From the NCBI RefSeq assembly GCF_001651855.1, contig NZ_LNQC01000048.1, positions 1 through 36,134 of the forward strand: 36,134 nt of DNA, read 5' to 3'. The stretch comes from Sinorhizobium americanum (GTDB lineage: Bacteria; Pseudomonadota; Alphaproteobacteria; Rhizobiales; Rhizobiaceae). Below, piece by piece: positions 8,254-16,334 of the stretch (positions are counted from its first letter, which is position 1; every line of letters begins with the position of its first letter). Under the pieces are notes generated by a model. It was not told the origin of the DNA. It searched no databases and saw only the letters and a program-made list of their open reading frames with translations. The position numbers and the translations under genes were made by a program.

Positions 8254-10014
8254 TCAAAGCAGGAAGTGGCTCTTGGAAAGCGACAGGGCATCATCAAGGT
8301 GGATGGTGAAATCCATCTTTTTGTCGCCGTTGATGTCGCCATAGATGTAGGTATCGGAAGCCTGTCTGCTGTAACGCAGTTCGCCGGCCTTGCCTGTAAA
8401 TACCGCTGTGCCGAGGAAGGTGAATGCCTGATTGCCTGATACGGCTGCGTTGGCGTCAATAGTCGACAGGTTGATTCGATCCCCACCGGCGGTGGAGAAA
8501 TCGAAAATCGAGTCCCTCCCTCCGGCGGCAGTCGTCGTCTCGCCCGGAGACTTGAAGACAAAAACATCGGCACCCGCGCCGCCGGTCAAGGAGTCGGCGC
8601 CGAGACCACCATAAAGCGTGTCATTACCCGCGTCTCCGGAGATAACGTCATTGCCTGAGCCGCTGGTCAAAAGGTTGGCCGCGGTATTTCCGTATAGCTT
8701 GTCGGCAAAGCCCGAACCGGTAACCCCTTCGACCGAAATATAGACATCTCCCTTGGCATCCCCGGTATTGACCGACGTTTTTGCAAGATGAACCGTGAGC
8801 CCGGCAGACGCACCAGAATAGTCGGCGCTATCCGTGCCAGCGCCACCGTCCAGCTTGTCTGCGCCTGTTCCGCCATTTAGCCGGTCCGTACCCGATCCAC
8901 CGTACAGCGTGTCGTTGCCGGTTCCGCCATAAAGGAGATCATTGCTGTCGTAGCCGAACAGCGTATCGTTGCCGCCTGCCGCAACAATTTTGTCAGCTCC
9001 GATACCGCCTTTCAAAGTCTGGGAAGAAGAGTTGCCGGTGATTGTTTCAATCACGTCGGTTACGTCGATCGTGAAGGTTTTGGTCAGAGTACCGGTCGCG
9101 TCGGCGATCATAACCGTAATGGAATAGGACTGCTTCGTCTCATAATTCAACGTGTCATTGACATAGAGTTTGTTGTCGACGATCCAGAACATGCCTCCGG
9201 CCGAGTCCGTCAGCGAGTATTCCACCTCATCCCCTTCGGGATCCACGGCGAGAAATGTGCCGATCTCGGTATCTACCGTAGCGGTCTCCGCGACTTTAGA
9301 ATTGGAAAGCTTTAGAGACGTCGGTGCCTCGTTTACGTCAGCTATATTTATGGTGAACGTTTTAACAACAGTGAATTTCCCGTCGGAAATTTCGAATGTT
9401 ATCGTCTTTGTGGGTGACTTTTCGAAATCGACTGGCTTTGCAAGTTGGATGCCACTACCACCTATTAATTTGAACGTTCCTCCTGCGTCATCTATCAGTT
9501 TAAATGTCAGCACAGTGTCCTCCGGATCCACTCCGGAGATATAATCGAACACCTTCCCGACCTTCATGTCTTCAGAAACTTCCGTTCCCCAAAGCCAGAC
9601 CAGGTGTGGTGGCTCGTCTACGTCTTCGATCGAAACAAAAAGTTTTTTGAGTACTTTATTCACCCCGTCCGAGACTGCCACCTGGAGCGTCTCGCCTTGG
9701 AGTTCCTCGTAACTCACGGGTTTGGCCAGCTGAAGTTTGTTACCGTCTAGCTTGAACAATCCATCAGCACTGTCCGTCAACTCGTATGTCAGCGGCTGCC
9801 CTTCAGGGTCAGTGGCAGAGAGTGTTCCTATTGTCGTTCCAACGGCGGAATTCTCTGCAATCGAATTGTTGGACAAGGTCACTGTGTTAGGAGGAAGATT
9901 CTGTGCGCTGGCCGCCATTGCAGCCGAAAGCTGCAACCGCTCACTGAGTGGGGCGTCCCCACCCAAGCTTACGAATTCCGCACCGATAGCCGGTTTGCCT
10001 AGTGTACTTGCCAT
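8254..10014 (-). CDS. Cadherin-like repeat plus RTX protein (586 aa), probable secreted adhesin
   Basis: Residues about 43-135, 140-230 and 232-328 are three cadherin-like repeats, each with an acidic calcium site near the start (ATDPEG, GVDPED, AVDPEG) and ending in a DVDE/DVNE-type linker. An RTX block follows at about 335-395 (GGIGADKIVAAGGNDTLFGYD) and again at 440-480. The C terminus (DSIFDFSTAGGDRINL and DTYIYGDINGDKKMDF) resembles the serralysin-type C-terminal domain. There is no N-terminal signal peptide. In rhizobia, secreted proteins with cadherin-like domains, such as the Rap group, act in attachment and autoaggregation; a similar role here is inference. The ATG at 10014 has only a weak purine-rich site upstream. 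Calcium binding at both repeat types is expected from the families. Confidence 0.85.
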   Translation of the reverse strand: MASTLGKPAIGAEFVSLGGDAPLSERLQLSAAMAASAQNLPPNTVTLSNNSIAENSAVGTTIGTLSATDPEGQPLTYELTDSADGLFKLDGNKLQLAKPVSYEELQGETLQVAVSDGVNKVLKKLFVSIEDVDEPPHLVWLWGTEVSEDMKVGKVFDYISGVDPEDTVLTFKLIDDAGGTFKLIGGSGIQLAKPVDFEKSPTKTITFEISDGKFTVVKTFTINIADVNEAPTSLKLSNSKVAETATVDTEIGTFLAVDPEGDEVEYSLTDSAGGMFWIVDNKLYVNDTLNYETKQSYSITVMIADATGTLTKTFTIDVTDVIETITGNSSSQTLKGGIGADKIVAAGGNDTLFGYDSNDLLYGGTGNDTLYGGSGTDRLNGGTGADKLDGGAGTDSADYSGASAGLTVHLAKTSVNTGDAKGDVYISVEGVTGSGFADKLYGNTAANLLTSGSGNDVISGDAGNDTLYGGLGADSLTGGAGADVFVFKSPGETTTAAGGRDSIFDFSTAGGDRINLSTIDANAAVSGNQAFTFLGTAVFTGKAGELRYSRQASDTYIYGDINGDKKMDFTIHLDDALSLSKSHFLL

Positions 10015-10523
10015 TGTTCAACTTGTCTTCTTTGTTTAAATGGAATTGAGGGCGACCCTAGCTTTAATCACAGCGAAATCAAGAGGCCGCAACCCACGGT
10101 TTGTAGATCACTAGCGGAAAGAGATCGTAGCGGCCCGAGGTCGTGTCCCGCAGGGTGATCCGACGCGTGCTGCAAAATGAACTTGCGCTGGCAAATTGGC
10201 AGCTTGCCCATGGAAGAGCGGATCAAGAGGCCGTGGCGGAAGCATTCTCAATTTGATCGTGCCACCATCGCTGCCAGCGAACTGCTTCGAACGACCAGAC
10301 ATTCACCTCCAACACCATCGCGTTCCATAAAACGTCGGTCTTACCATCCAGCTCGACGATGCGGGGACGCAGACGAAGACGATTTCATTCTGATCCTACT
10401 CGCAGCCGTTCCAAGACGCGCCGTCTTCGGAGTAAGTTCCCGCGTCTGTGAATTCGAACGCTCAGACAGTGTGGCCTCTTCTCTCATATTGGGGGAAGAG
10501 GCCCTTTCGTAGAACCTGCCTCG
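10015..10523. other. Intergenic region, no intact gene
   Basis: About 500 bases upstream of the cadherin/RTX gene. The first part must contain its promoter; a short AGGG-CGA-CCCT dyad lies near 10051-10061, but the AAAY-centred palindrome seen before the other two RTX genes is absent. Around 10150-10400 the plus strand has short stretches with a protein-like look (for example VLQNELALANWQLAHGRADQ) interrupted by stops, possibly decayed coding DNA of unknown origin. Confidence 0.35.
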
Positions 10524-10524
10524 T

Positions 10525-11030
10525 GAACTGACCCCGAAAGTTGGACATCCACTTCCGTGGTTTTGTATGTCGAAATACAAAGCGAGTACCTGAAGCGGGC
10601 GATTGTCGAACGGTGCGTGAACGGCGAGGAGAGTGATCGCCGGCCGGGCTTACGGCATTGACCCATTCGACGGTCCGCAAATGGGTGGCGAGCTACGAGC
10701 CACATGGAACTGCGGGGCTTGCGAAGAAGTTCGGCCACTATGATGCAGGGTTTAAGCTATCGGTTCTGAAGCGGATGTGGGAGGATGAATTGTCCTACCG
10801 CCAAACGGCGGGGGAGGTGTCGACGAGTTCTATCGGGGTGGCAGTTGTATAGCGCTCGGTCATCCTTGCATTTATGGAGTTTAATTCCAGAATTGCAAGG
10901 TTGGTTCGAGGACGTCACTGAACGCCTTTCCACTTCATCGAGGAGGTCTACAACAAGCGCCGGCTCCATTCAGCGCTCGGCTACTTGAGCTCCAAAGTTC
11001 TAGGAGCAACACAGCCGGCAGACTGGCAAA
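10525..11030 (+). mobile_element. IS3-family element, degraded remnant
   Basis: The left end (TGAACTGACCCCGAAAGTTGG) looks like an IS3-family terminal repeat. From the ATG at 10567 the frames together spell an OrfA helix-turn-helix protein: MSKYKAS, then AIVERCVNGEE, then STVRKWVASYEPHGTAGL and FKLSVLKRMWEDELSYRQTA. At least two single-base frameshifts break it. At 10905-10990 the conserved OrfB tail appears (FEDVTERL, then HFIEEVYNKRRLHSALGYLS), also shifted. The OrfA end and the DDE core of OrfB are deleted, leaving about 500 bases of an element that is normally 1.2-1.4 kb. It cannot move by itself. Confidence 0.8.
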
Positions 11031-11183
11031 TCAACAGCCTGAGCCTTGTCCACCCTACGGGGCGCACTCCAGGAAGGCACATCGTGTATCAATGTATCGA
11101 TTGGAGCCGCGTTCCACCGCACACGAAAGTCAGGCGGAATCGTCCCGCAAGCCGATGGCGCGGGCTCGTTAACAAGGCTGGCT

Positions 11184-12727
11184 TCAAAGATGTGGCCGAA
11201 GCTCGGCAAACGTGGCCTCGATCTGAGTGGCTTCTCGGTCAGTCAGACCAGCGAATTCCCGTTCGCGGGCACGCCTCGACAGCCTGCCGTCGTTCTGTCG
11301 CAGGAACCGGAACAGGAGGTCGAGCAGCCGGTCCGGCATGTCGACCATATCCCCTGAACCCGGTTCTTGAACGTATCATAGGCCATCAGGAACGCGGTCT
11401 CTGCCGGCAGATCCACATCGACCGTGCGACCCACGCAGGCGAACAGGAATTCTGCATGTGGAGTCGCGTCGAAAAAGCGGTAGAAATCGGCAGTCTCGTT
11501 CAACACCTCGACGTTGCCGCGATCGGTCGGCCGCCAATGAATCTGAGGCAGAAGGCGGCGCGAATAGCTTTCCAGCACCTTACGATAGTCGTCGATCTGA
11601 TCCAGAATGACAGCGGAAACAGGGAAAATGAGGCCGGGCGGATTGAATCCGCGCTGGGCCAAAACATGATGAATGAGGTAGCGGTGGAGGCGTCCGTTCC
11701 CGTCTTCGAAAGGATGGATATTGACGAAGCCGAAAGCTAGAACGGCGGCAGCAAGCACTGGGTCGAACTCTCGGGCCGCTCCCCTGTCGAAGGCGGTTAG
11801 CCCGCCGATGAGCTCCGGCAAATCCTCATGTCGCGCGCTGATATGGTCAGGTATGGGCGCTCCGGTATGGCGATCGTGTTCGCCGACGAAGCCTCCCTCG
11901 GCGCGCAGTCCCAGACGCACGAAACGCGCATCGCCGATGACTGTGCGTTGTAGGCGCTCCAGTTCGGCGCGTTCGATCGGGCGACGGCCCGCCTCGGCGA
12001 TTACCTGACCCCAGCGCTGGATCCGATCTTGCGGCGGGTCTTCGCCTTCGATCTGAAAGCTCGATTTGGAGTCTTTCAAGAGCAGGAACGCCGCTGTTCG
12101 CGCCAGTAGGTCAGCTGGCACTTCGGCTATCAGACGCCGAGCCTCGTCTGCCAGGTTGCGCTCCACGAACGCGTCGAGCGCCGGCGTCCGAAAGATCATG
12201 GGACAGAAGGCGGGCGTTCCTGGCATTGTTTCTTACTCGATGGCGGGGCGACGTCGCTCCCCCCGTCGCCCACTGTTTGTCAGGATCGACGACAAGCGCG
12301 TAGCTGCCCTGGATGGCGTCGGGAAGATCCAATCGGGTAGCAAGTAACCATTCGTAAAGAAACCACAGCCGCCGCGCATAGGAGCCGGTCGGGGACGCCC
12401 GCACGATGTCAACTATCGCATCGGGGCCAGCGGCGCGAAACAGCGCTTTAAGGGCCGCTAAGTCCAACCCTCATAGCGCAAGGCGAAAGTCAGATGGCCG
12501 GTAAGATTGGCATCAGGGGTGTGACGAGGCGTATAGATATTCCAGTCGCCGGTCTGATAGACCTTGTGGCGTGGACCAATGGCCGCCAGGATCCGTGGCA
12601 GTGGCACGGCCAACTCGTAGGCGTCGATCAGGGCAGCATATCCGGCAGGGATCGCCTTCTCGGGCAACCAACGGCCTTGAAAAACGCTTACAGCGCCAGA
12701 ATATGGCTTTCGCTGCGATGAATTCAT
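11184..12727 (-). pseudogene. Fic-domain protein gene broken by three frameshifts
   Basis: Three reading frames in succession give one Fic-family protein of about 510 residues. The first piece (about 12727-12460, from MNSSQRKPYSGAVSVFQGRW) ends in ALRYEG; the frame then shifts into MDLAALKALF. The second piece ends near 12230 at HRVRNN, and the frame shifts into PGTPAFCP. The third carries an inhibitory-helix motif (SFQIEG, about 12046-12064) and the Fic active site HPFEDGNGRLHR (near 11680-11716). Close to 11365 a third shift leads into DMPDRLLDLLFRFLRQNDGR and a stop at 11184-11186. Each break looks like loss of one base, two of them at G runs. Fic enzymes usually transfer AMP to target proteins. 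Without the shifts this would be a full-length enzyme with an intact catalytic motif, so sequencing error must be excluded before calling it dead. Confidence 0.75.
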
Positions 12728-12773
12728 GAAGTTCGGTGCCCGCATATGAAAATCAATTCCAAGGAGAGAATTC

Positions 12774-12905
12774 CATGAAAACTGATAATCCTCAATACGG
12801 ACATGCAAACGAACCTAGAGTCAGTCGAGATTGGCACAGAAGTCGCGGTGTTGGCACCCGCAGGGTCGCTGCGTTGGGCTCGCAGACGGAATCCTTCGCC
12901 ATATA
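12774..12905 (+). CDS. Possible 43-codon ORF with good ribosome binding site
   Basis: An ATG at 12774 follows AAGGAG with 8 bases between, and the frame is open for 43 codons (MKTDNPQYGHANEP at the start) to TAA at 12903-12905. It is divergent from the broken Fic gene. The sequence is rich in Arg and matches no family I know; it may be the front of a gene whose remainder has decayed. Confidence 0.25.
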
Positions 12906-13461
12906 ATATTCAGATGCTATTCAACAGTTGCACGACGACGTCACTTGGTCGGAATCGGACGCCGAGCTCGCCGGAGACTTCACCTTATCGAGTCCTTTGC
13001 GCATCATCTCGACATCCGCGGCGGCATAGCGATGGGTTCTGGCGAGCTGTGCGTGCCAGAGTCAGGCTTGGGGTCCACGCCCGACTGGAGAAGCTTCATC
13101 GCCCAGGGAGTGTCGATGACGGCAATATCTCGCTCGGCACGGCGTTAGCGAGGGGCGGTGAGCGTCCTTTCCTGCCCGAGAAGGGGAATGCGCACACGGC
13201 GAACGGGCCAGAACCTCGCCGGTTCACGGAAAAGACTGTCATTGCTGGCGTAATCTCGCGGCCATCGGAGGCGGCGGACCGTCCGTTCCGAGCAGCTGTT
13301 CCCCATGCCGAATTCGACCCCAAGGCTTTCGATCAACGCGATTCCCTCGGCCGTCTCTTGGTAGACGAACCGCCAGTTGGCGCGAGATAGCGACTATGCG
13401 GTGTCATGATCGATGGGGCGAGCCGGGTTTGTGTGTCCCGATACAGGCTGGCAGGCCGAAG
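12906..13461. other. Gap with decayed coding sequence, minus strand
   Basis: No intact gene. On the minus strand protein-like pieces appear in different frames: NWRFVYQETAEGIALIESLG near 13380-13320, VIDTPWAMKLLQSGVDPKP near 13120-13060, and ADVEMMRKGLDKVKSP near 13020-12970. Together they suggest one gene of about 150 codons ruined by frameshifts. I could not name its family. Confidence 0.35.
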
Positions 13462-14562
13462 TCATTTGGGGCGAGCATCAGCTCTCAACTTCTCCAAATC
13501 GGGCATTTTCGTTCCCAGCGCTTTGCCCAGCGCCTTCACTCCTTTGTCAGGCAGCCTCAAGAGGCCGTTGCAAAGCCCTTCCTTCCAAGAATTTCCGCGA
13601 TTCCACGCCTCCTCCCAAACATCGGCCAGTTCGTATTCGTGGCGCGTCTCCACTAGGGCTTCGAATAGTAAGGAGGCCTGTGTCAGGTCTTTGTCCGATT
13701 TCACGCGTCCTAGCGTATCCGTGAGCCTTCTGGATGCCACAATGAGCTTATGGACGGCGTACCGCTCGGGAGCGGGGACTAGGACGTTCACGCCTTCGCG
13801 GAAGAGAAGCACGGTGCGGACAGGCTCGTAGATCAGGAAGTCCAGGAACCGTAGGTTTTCCGCCGATGCGCCGCCGAGCGCAGGCATGGATGACGGCTTG
13901 CCCGAGTACTCGTCCGATCCTCGGTTTCCCGTCAGAAACTCCACCCGGTAGCCTCTACTGTTCTGGAAAGCGACTACCTTGGCTTTGTCCGCCTGGTGCG
14001 GCACGGCTCGAAAATCGGGATCGACCGACTGGAGGATATCCAGGATGGGGGGAAGGCTATCCTGCACCCCGGCCGAGATCGCGAAGTCCTGTGCGAAATC
14101 CGCGTCGCCTGTCTGCATGGCGGACGAAGGCAGCCGGACGCCGAGCATCCCCGCATATGTGCTGAATGCCACCGATCCAATCAGGACTGCACGCAACCGG
14201 AACAATCCGGCGTCGGCAAGCGCTTTCGTGATATCGCCCGCAAAGGTATCCGGACCGGGGAGGCCAGCACGACGCAGCGTGCTCACCATGCGCCTGCGCT
14301 CCCGGAGGTCATCCTTGATCTCCTTGTGGGCCTTCACCCGTGCCGTGATCTCTTCGTCGCTTTCCGGGCCGACATAGGTTCGCTTGTATTTGCCCTTGGT
14401 CGTAGGGAGAGGGAGATCGAAATACCAGTAGTTGCGATCTTTGACGGTCACTGTCACGAACCATCCCTCCATCGGGAAGTCCGCCAGAAACTGACCGTCG
14501 AGCGTCCGCTGCGTCAGCTCCGCGAACATCGTCCGATAGCTGATGTCAATCTCTCTCATCAT
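13462..14562 (-). CDS. Nucleotidyltransferase-fold protein, GSU2403 type
   Basis: This 366-residue protein has the signature of the nucleotidyltransferase superfamily: LIGSVAFSTYAG with the conserved Gly-Ser at residues 129-130, followed by TGDADFAQDF, whose two Asp residues (153, 155) would bind metal. Spacing and the downstream region fit the family I know as GSU2403-type or NTP_transf_8. A basic helical stretch (VKAHKEIKDDLRERRRM) precedes the catalytic part. I chose the ATG at 14562, nine bases after AAGGAG; an ATG at 14568 is only three bases from it. The gene follows the intact Fic gene on the same strand, 258 bases downstream of its stop, with two dyad-symmetric repeats between. Substrate is unknown. 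Related folds occur in MNT-type antitoxins and abortive-infection systems, which is context only. Confidence 0.72.
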   Translation of the reverse strand: MMREIDISYRTMFAELTQRTLDGQFLADFPMEGWFVTVTVKDRNYWYFDLPLPTTKGKYKRTYVGPESDEEITARVKAHKEIKDDLRERRRMVSTLRRAGLPGPDTFAGDITKALADAGLFRLRAVLIGSVAFSTYAGMLGVRLPSSAMQTGDADFAQDFAISAGVQDSLPPILDILQSVDPDFRAVPHQADKAKVVAFQNSRGYRVEFLTGNRGSDEYSGKPSSMPALGGASAENLRFLDFLIYEPVRTVLLFREGVNVLVPAPERYAVHKLIVASRRLTDTLGRVKSDKDLTQASLLFEALVETRHEYELADVWEEAWNRGNSWKEGLCNGLLRLPDKGVKALGKALGTKMPDLEKLRADARPK

Positions 14563-14818
14563 TGACATCGGCTCCTTCTTGAATGCGCGCCAAGCGCGGC
14601 GATCCCCCCGAGGCGCGCTTCCCTTTGACCAACCAGGGTTCGCTTACCTCACGTCGCCGGTTATAAGTTTCTGCCAAGAACGTATAACGTTTCTCGGCAG
14701 CCGGCAATCTATTATAAGTTTCTGCCATTAACTTATAACGAGGGGACAACCTGGCATCACTGACAGGCGCCAGGTGAAGGCGGCGCATGCCTTGGCGAAT
14801 TGGGACCTTCGAGCGCAT
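14546..14818 (-). CDS. Possible small ORF linking Fic and nucleotidyltransferase genes
   Basis: An ATG at 14818 comes two bases after the Fic stop codon (14821-14823) and opens 90 codons that end by overlapping the start of the nucleotidyltransferase gene. The frame contains a 17-residue near-repeat (RYKLMAETYNRLPAAEK then RYTFLAETYNRRREVSE), the translated form of the 51-base DNA repeat at 14659-14740. Position and overlaps suit a coupled small gene; but the same DNA is palindromic, as an operator would be, and there is no recognisable family. Treat as uncertain. Confidence 0.35.
   Translation of the reverse strand: MRSKVPIRQGMRRLHLAPVSDARLSPRYKLMAETYNRLPAAEKRYTFLAETYNRRREVSEPWLVKGKRASGGSPRLARIQEGADVNDERD
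14659..14740. promoter_or_regulatory. Two tandem dyad-symmetric repeats before nucleotidyltransferase gene
   Basis: Copy B has perfect 9-base arms TTATAAGTT (14712-14720) and AACTTATAA (14730-14738). Copy A has TTATAAGTT (14661-14669) and AACGTATAA (14679-14687), one mismatch. Both have a 9-base spacer starting TCTGCCA. The copies are 51 bases apart, about five helical turns, and lie roughly 100-175 bases upstream of the ATG at 14562. This is a typical layout for cooperative repressor binding. Confidence 0.55.
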
Positions 14819-14820
14819 GG

Positions 14821-15933
14821 CTATTCCGTCTTCTTGACCGCTGCTAGGTTCAGCGTGTAGCGCGTGTGCCGACGTAAGCCAGTCCGCGTTAACGCACCTT
14901 TCTCCACCAGATCATGCAGATCGCGGGTAGCGGTCGCCCGGGAGGTGCGTGCGATCGAGATGTAATTCTCGGCGTTCAGGCCGCCCTTGAACCCTGCCGG
15001 GCCTTCGCGGAACATGCGGGCGACGACCTTCTGCTGGCGTTCGTTGAATTGGCCACGGAAACGGTCATAGAACCGCGCCTTGTCGATATAGAAGGCAACG
15101 CGCTCGAGGGTCGTCTGTTGCGCCTCGAGGATCGTTTCGGCAAAATAAACCAGCCATTCGGTGACATCGAGGGTACGCTGATGCCGTTCGAGTTGGTCGT
15201 AGTAGGTTTTGCGGTCACGCTCGATCGTATAGGCAAGCGCAATCAGGCTTGGCTGGCCAATATTTTGCGCGAGGGATTTTTCAGCGAGTGCCCGGCCAAT
15301 CCTGCCATTTCCGTCCTCGAACGGATGGATGCTTTCGAAATACAAATGGCCTATGCCGGCCCGTATCAGTGCCGGCAGGGAGAGTTCACCCTTAGGCGAC
15401 GATTTGTTGAACCACTCCACATAGGAGGTCATCTCCCCCGGCACCTGCCTTGATGGAGGGGCTTCAAAATGGATGATGGGCTTGTCGTGATGGCCGGAGA
15501 CGATCTGCATGGCATCGGCATGGGTCCGGTATCCGCCGATTACGCCGATGTGACGGTTTCCCATCATCAGCATCCTGTGCCAGCGAAACAGAGTCTGATG
15601 ATCGAGTGGGGCGAACCAGGTGTCATAGATATCGATTATCATTTCAGCGATTCCGCGCTCCTGCGGCCGCACCGGCCGAGCGTCGGCGAGCTGTCTGCAC
15701 AAAGAGGATTGAACGCTCAACCGATCGAGCATCTCGCCTTCTATCTCTGAGGTTTTCACTGCCTCGTCGCTCAAAAGCTCTATGCGCAGCAAATTGCGGT
15801 CATCATCATTGACATGCCGGACAGCGCCAATAACTTCGCCCGAAGTCAGAAGAAATCGGCGCTCGAGCGGCTCAATGGCCGCTGCATCATAGGTGAACTG
15901 CGGCCAACCTGCTTGTGTCCAGTTCCATTTCAT
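14821..15933 (-). CDS. Fic-family protein with N-terminal DUF4172-like and C-terminal winged-helix regions
   Basis: A complete 370-residue Fic protein. Residues 1-60 (MKWNWTQAGWPQFTYDAAAI) fit the DUF4172-like region common in this subfamily. TSEIEG at 61-66 is a (S/T)xxxE(G/N) inhibitory helix motif placed N-terminal to the core, which normally blocks the active site through its Glu. The catalytic loop HPFEDGNGR is at 203-211, with His203 and the phosphate-binding GNGR intact, so AMP transfer to a protein hydroxyl is expected. Residues about 300-365 (FNERQQKVVARMFREG, then ISIARTSRATATRDLHDLVEKGALTR) form a winged helix-turn-helix, so it may bind DNA and control its own promoter. The ribosome binding site AGGAAGAGG lies between the arms of a palindrome just before the ATG. 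Confidence 0.88.
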   Translation of the reverse strand: MKWNWTQAGWPQFTYDAAAIEPLERRFLLTSGEVIGAVRHVNDDDRNLLRIELLSDEAVKTSEIEGEMLDRLSVQSSLCRQLADARPVRPQERGIAEMIIDIYDTWFAPLDHQTLFRWHRMLMMGNRHIGVIGGYRTHADAMQIVSGHHDKPIIHFEAPPSRQVPGEMTSYVEWFNKSSPKGELSLPALIRAGIGHLYFESIHPFEDGNGRIGRALAEKSLAQNIGQPSLIALAYTIERDRKTYYDQLERHQRTLDVTEWLVYFAETILEAQQTTLERVAFYIDKARFYDRFRGQFNERQQKVVARMFREGPAGFKGGLNAENYISIARTSRATATRDLHDLVEKGALTRTGLRRHTRYTLNLAAVKKTE

Positions 15934-15960
15934 GAGTTATAGACCTCTTCCTATAACTCA
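15933..15960. promoter_or_regulatory. Palindrome enclosing the Fic ribosome binding site
   Basis: Perfect 10-base arms TGAGTTATAG (15933-15942) and CTATAACTCA (15951-15960) with an 8-base spacer. Read on the minus strand, the spacer region contributes the AGGAAGAGG ribosome binding site and the inner arm ends at the A of the ATG. Protein binding here, or an RNA hairpin, would block translation or transcription start. Confidence 0.65.
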
Positions 15961-15974
15961 ATGTACGGGTCTTT

Positions 15975-16005
15975 GTGAGCTATAGCAAGGTATTCTATCG
16001 CTCAC
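15975..16005. promoter_or_regulatory. Second, related palindrome upstream of Fic gene
   Basis: Arms GTGAGCTATAG (15975-15985) and CTATCGCTCAC (15995-16005), one mismatch, with a 9-base spacer. The half site TGAGCTATAG matches that of the palindrome at 15933-15960 (TGAGTTATAG) at nine of ten bases. The two dyads are centred 43-44 bases apart, about four helical turns, suggesting paired operator sites. Confidence 0.6.
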
Positions 16006-16334
16006 GGGTGACGGTCTCGCCTATTCGCGCGATCGCGAGGGCTCTTATCGAGGAAGTGCCTATTTCCCGCTAAAACGAGGCCTGTGTTCACGAAGTCTCT
16101 AAATGACCGGCGATGTCGAGCAGCGAAAGATCGGGACTTACGCCGCTGAGCCGATCATGGCGGTATTCCAATCTGCGTCAGGAACTCGCGAGCATGGCGC
16201 ACCTGACGCTTTGCTTCCTCGGGGGACGCAATCCGCTCGACGGCCATTTGTTGCCGTCGTTCAGCCCATCTCTCGAGATCAATGCCGAACCCTCAGCGGA
16301 TCAGAATGCTGCCGACTGAAATGAAGGTCGGCCG
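16006..16334. other. Gap with possible coding fragment
   Basis: No intact gene. On the minus strand a frame ending at TGA 16155-16157 gives about 44 codons of protein-like sequence (IDLERWAERRQQMAVERIAS, then EEAKRQVRHAREFL). It has an upstream stop and no clear start. It could be the tail of a decayed gene. I do not recognise it. Confidence 0.25.

Noticed and set aside
11000..11209. Open frames on both strands near the IS3 remnant end, one reading SGGIVPQADGAGSLT
   Set aside because: Similar text recurs in many rhizobial intergenic regions in my memory but has no gene context here, and the stretch is crossed by the end of the broken Fic gene.
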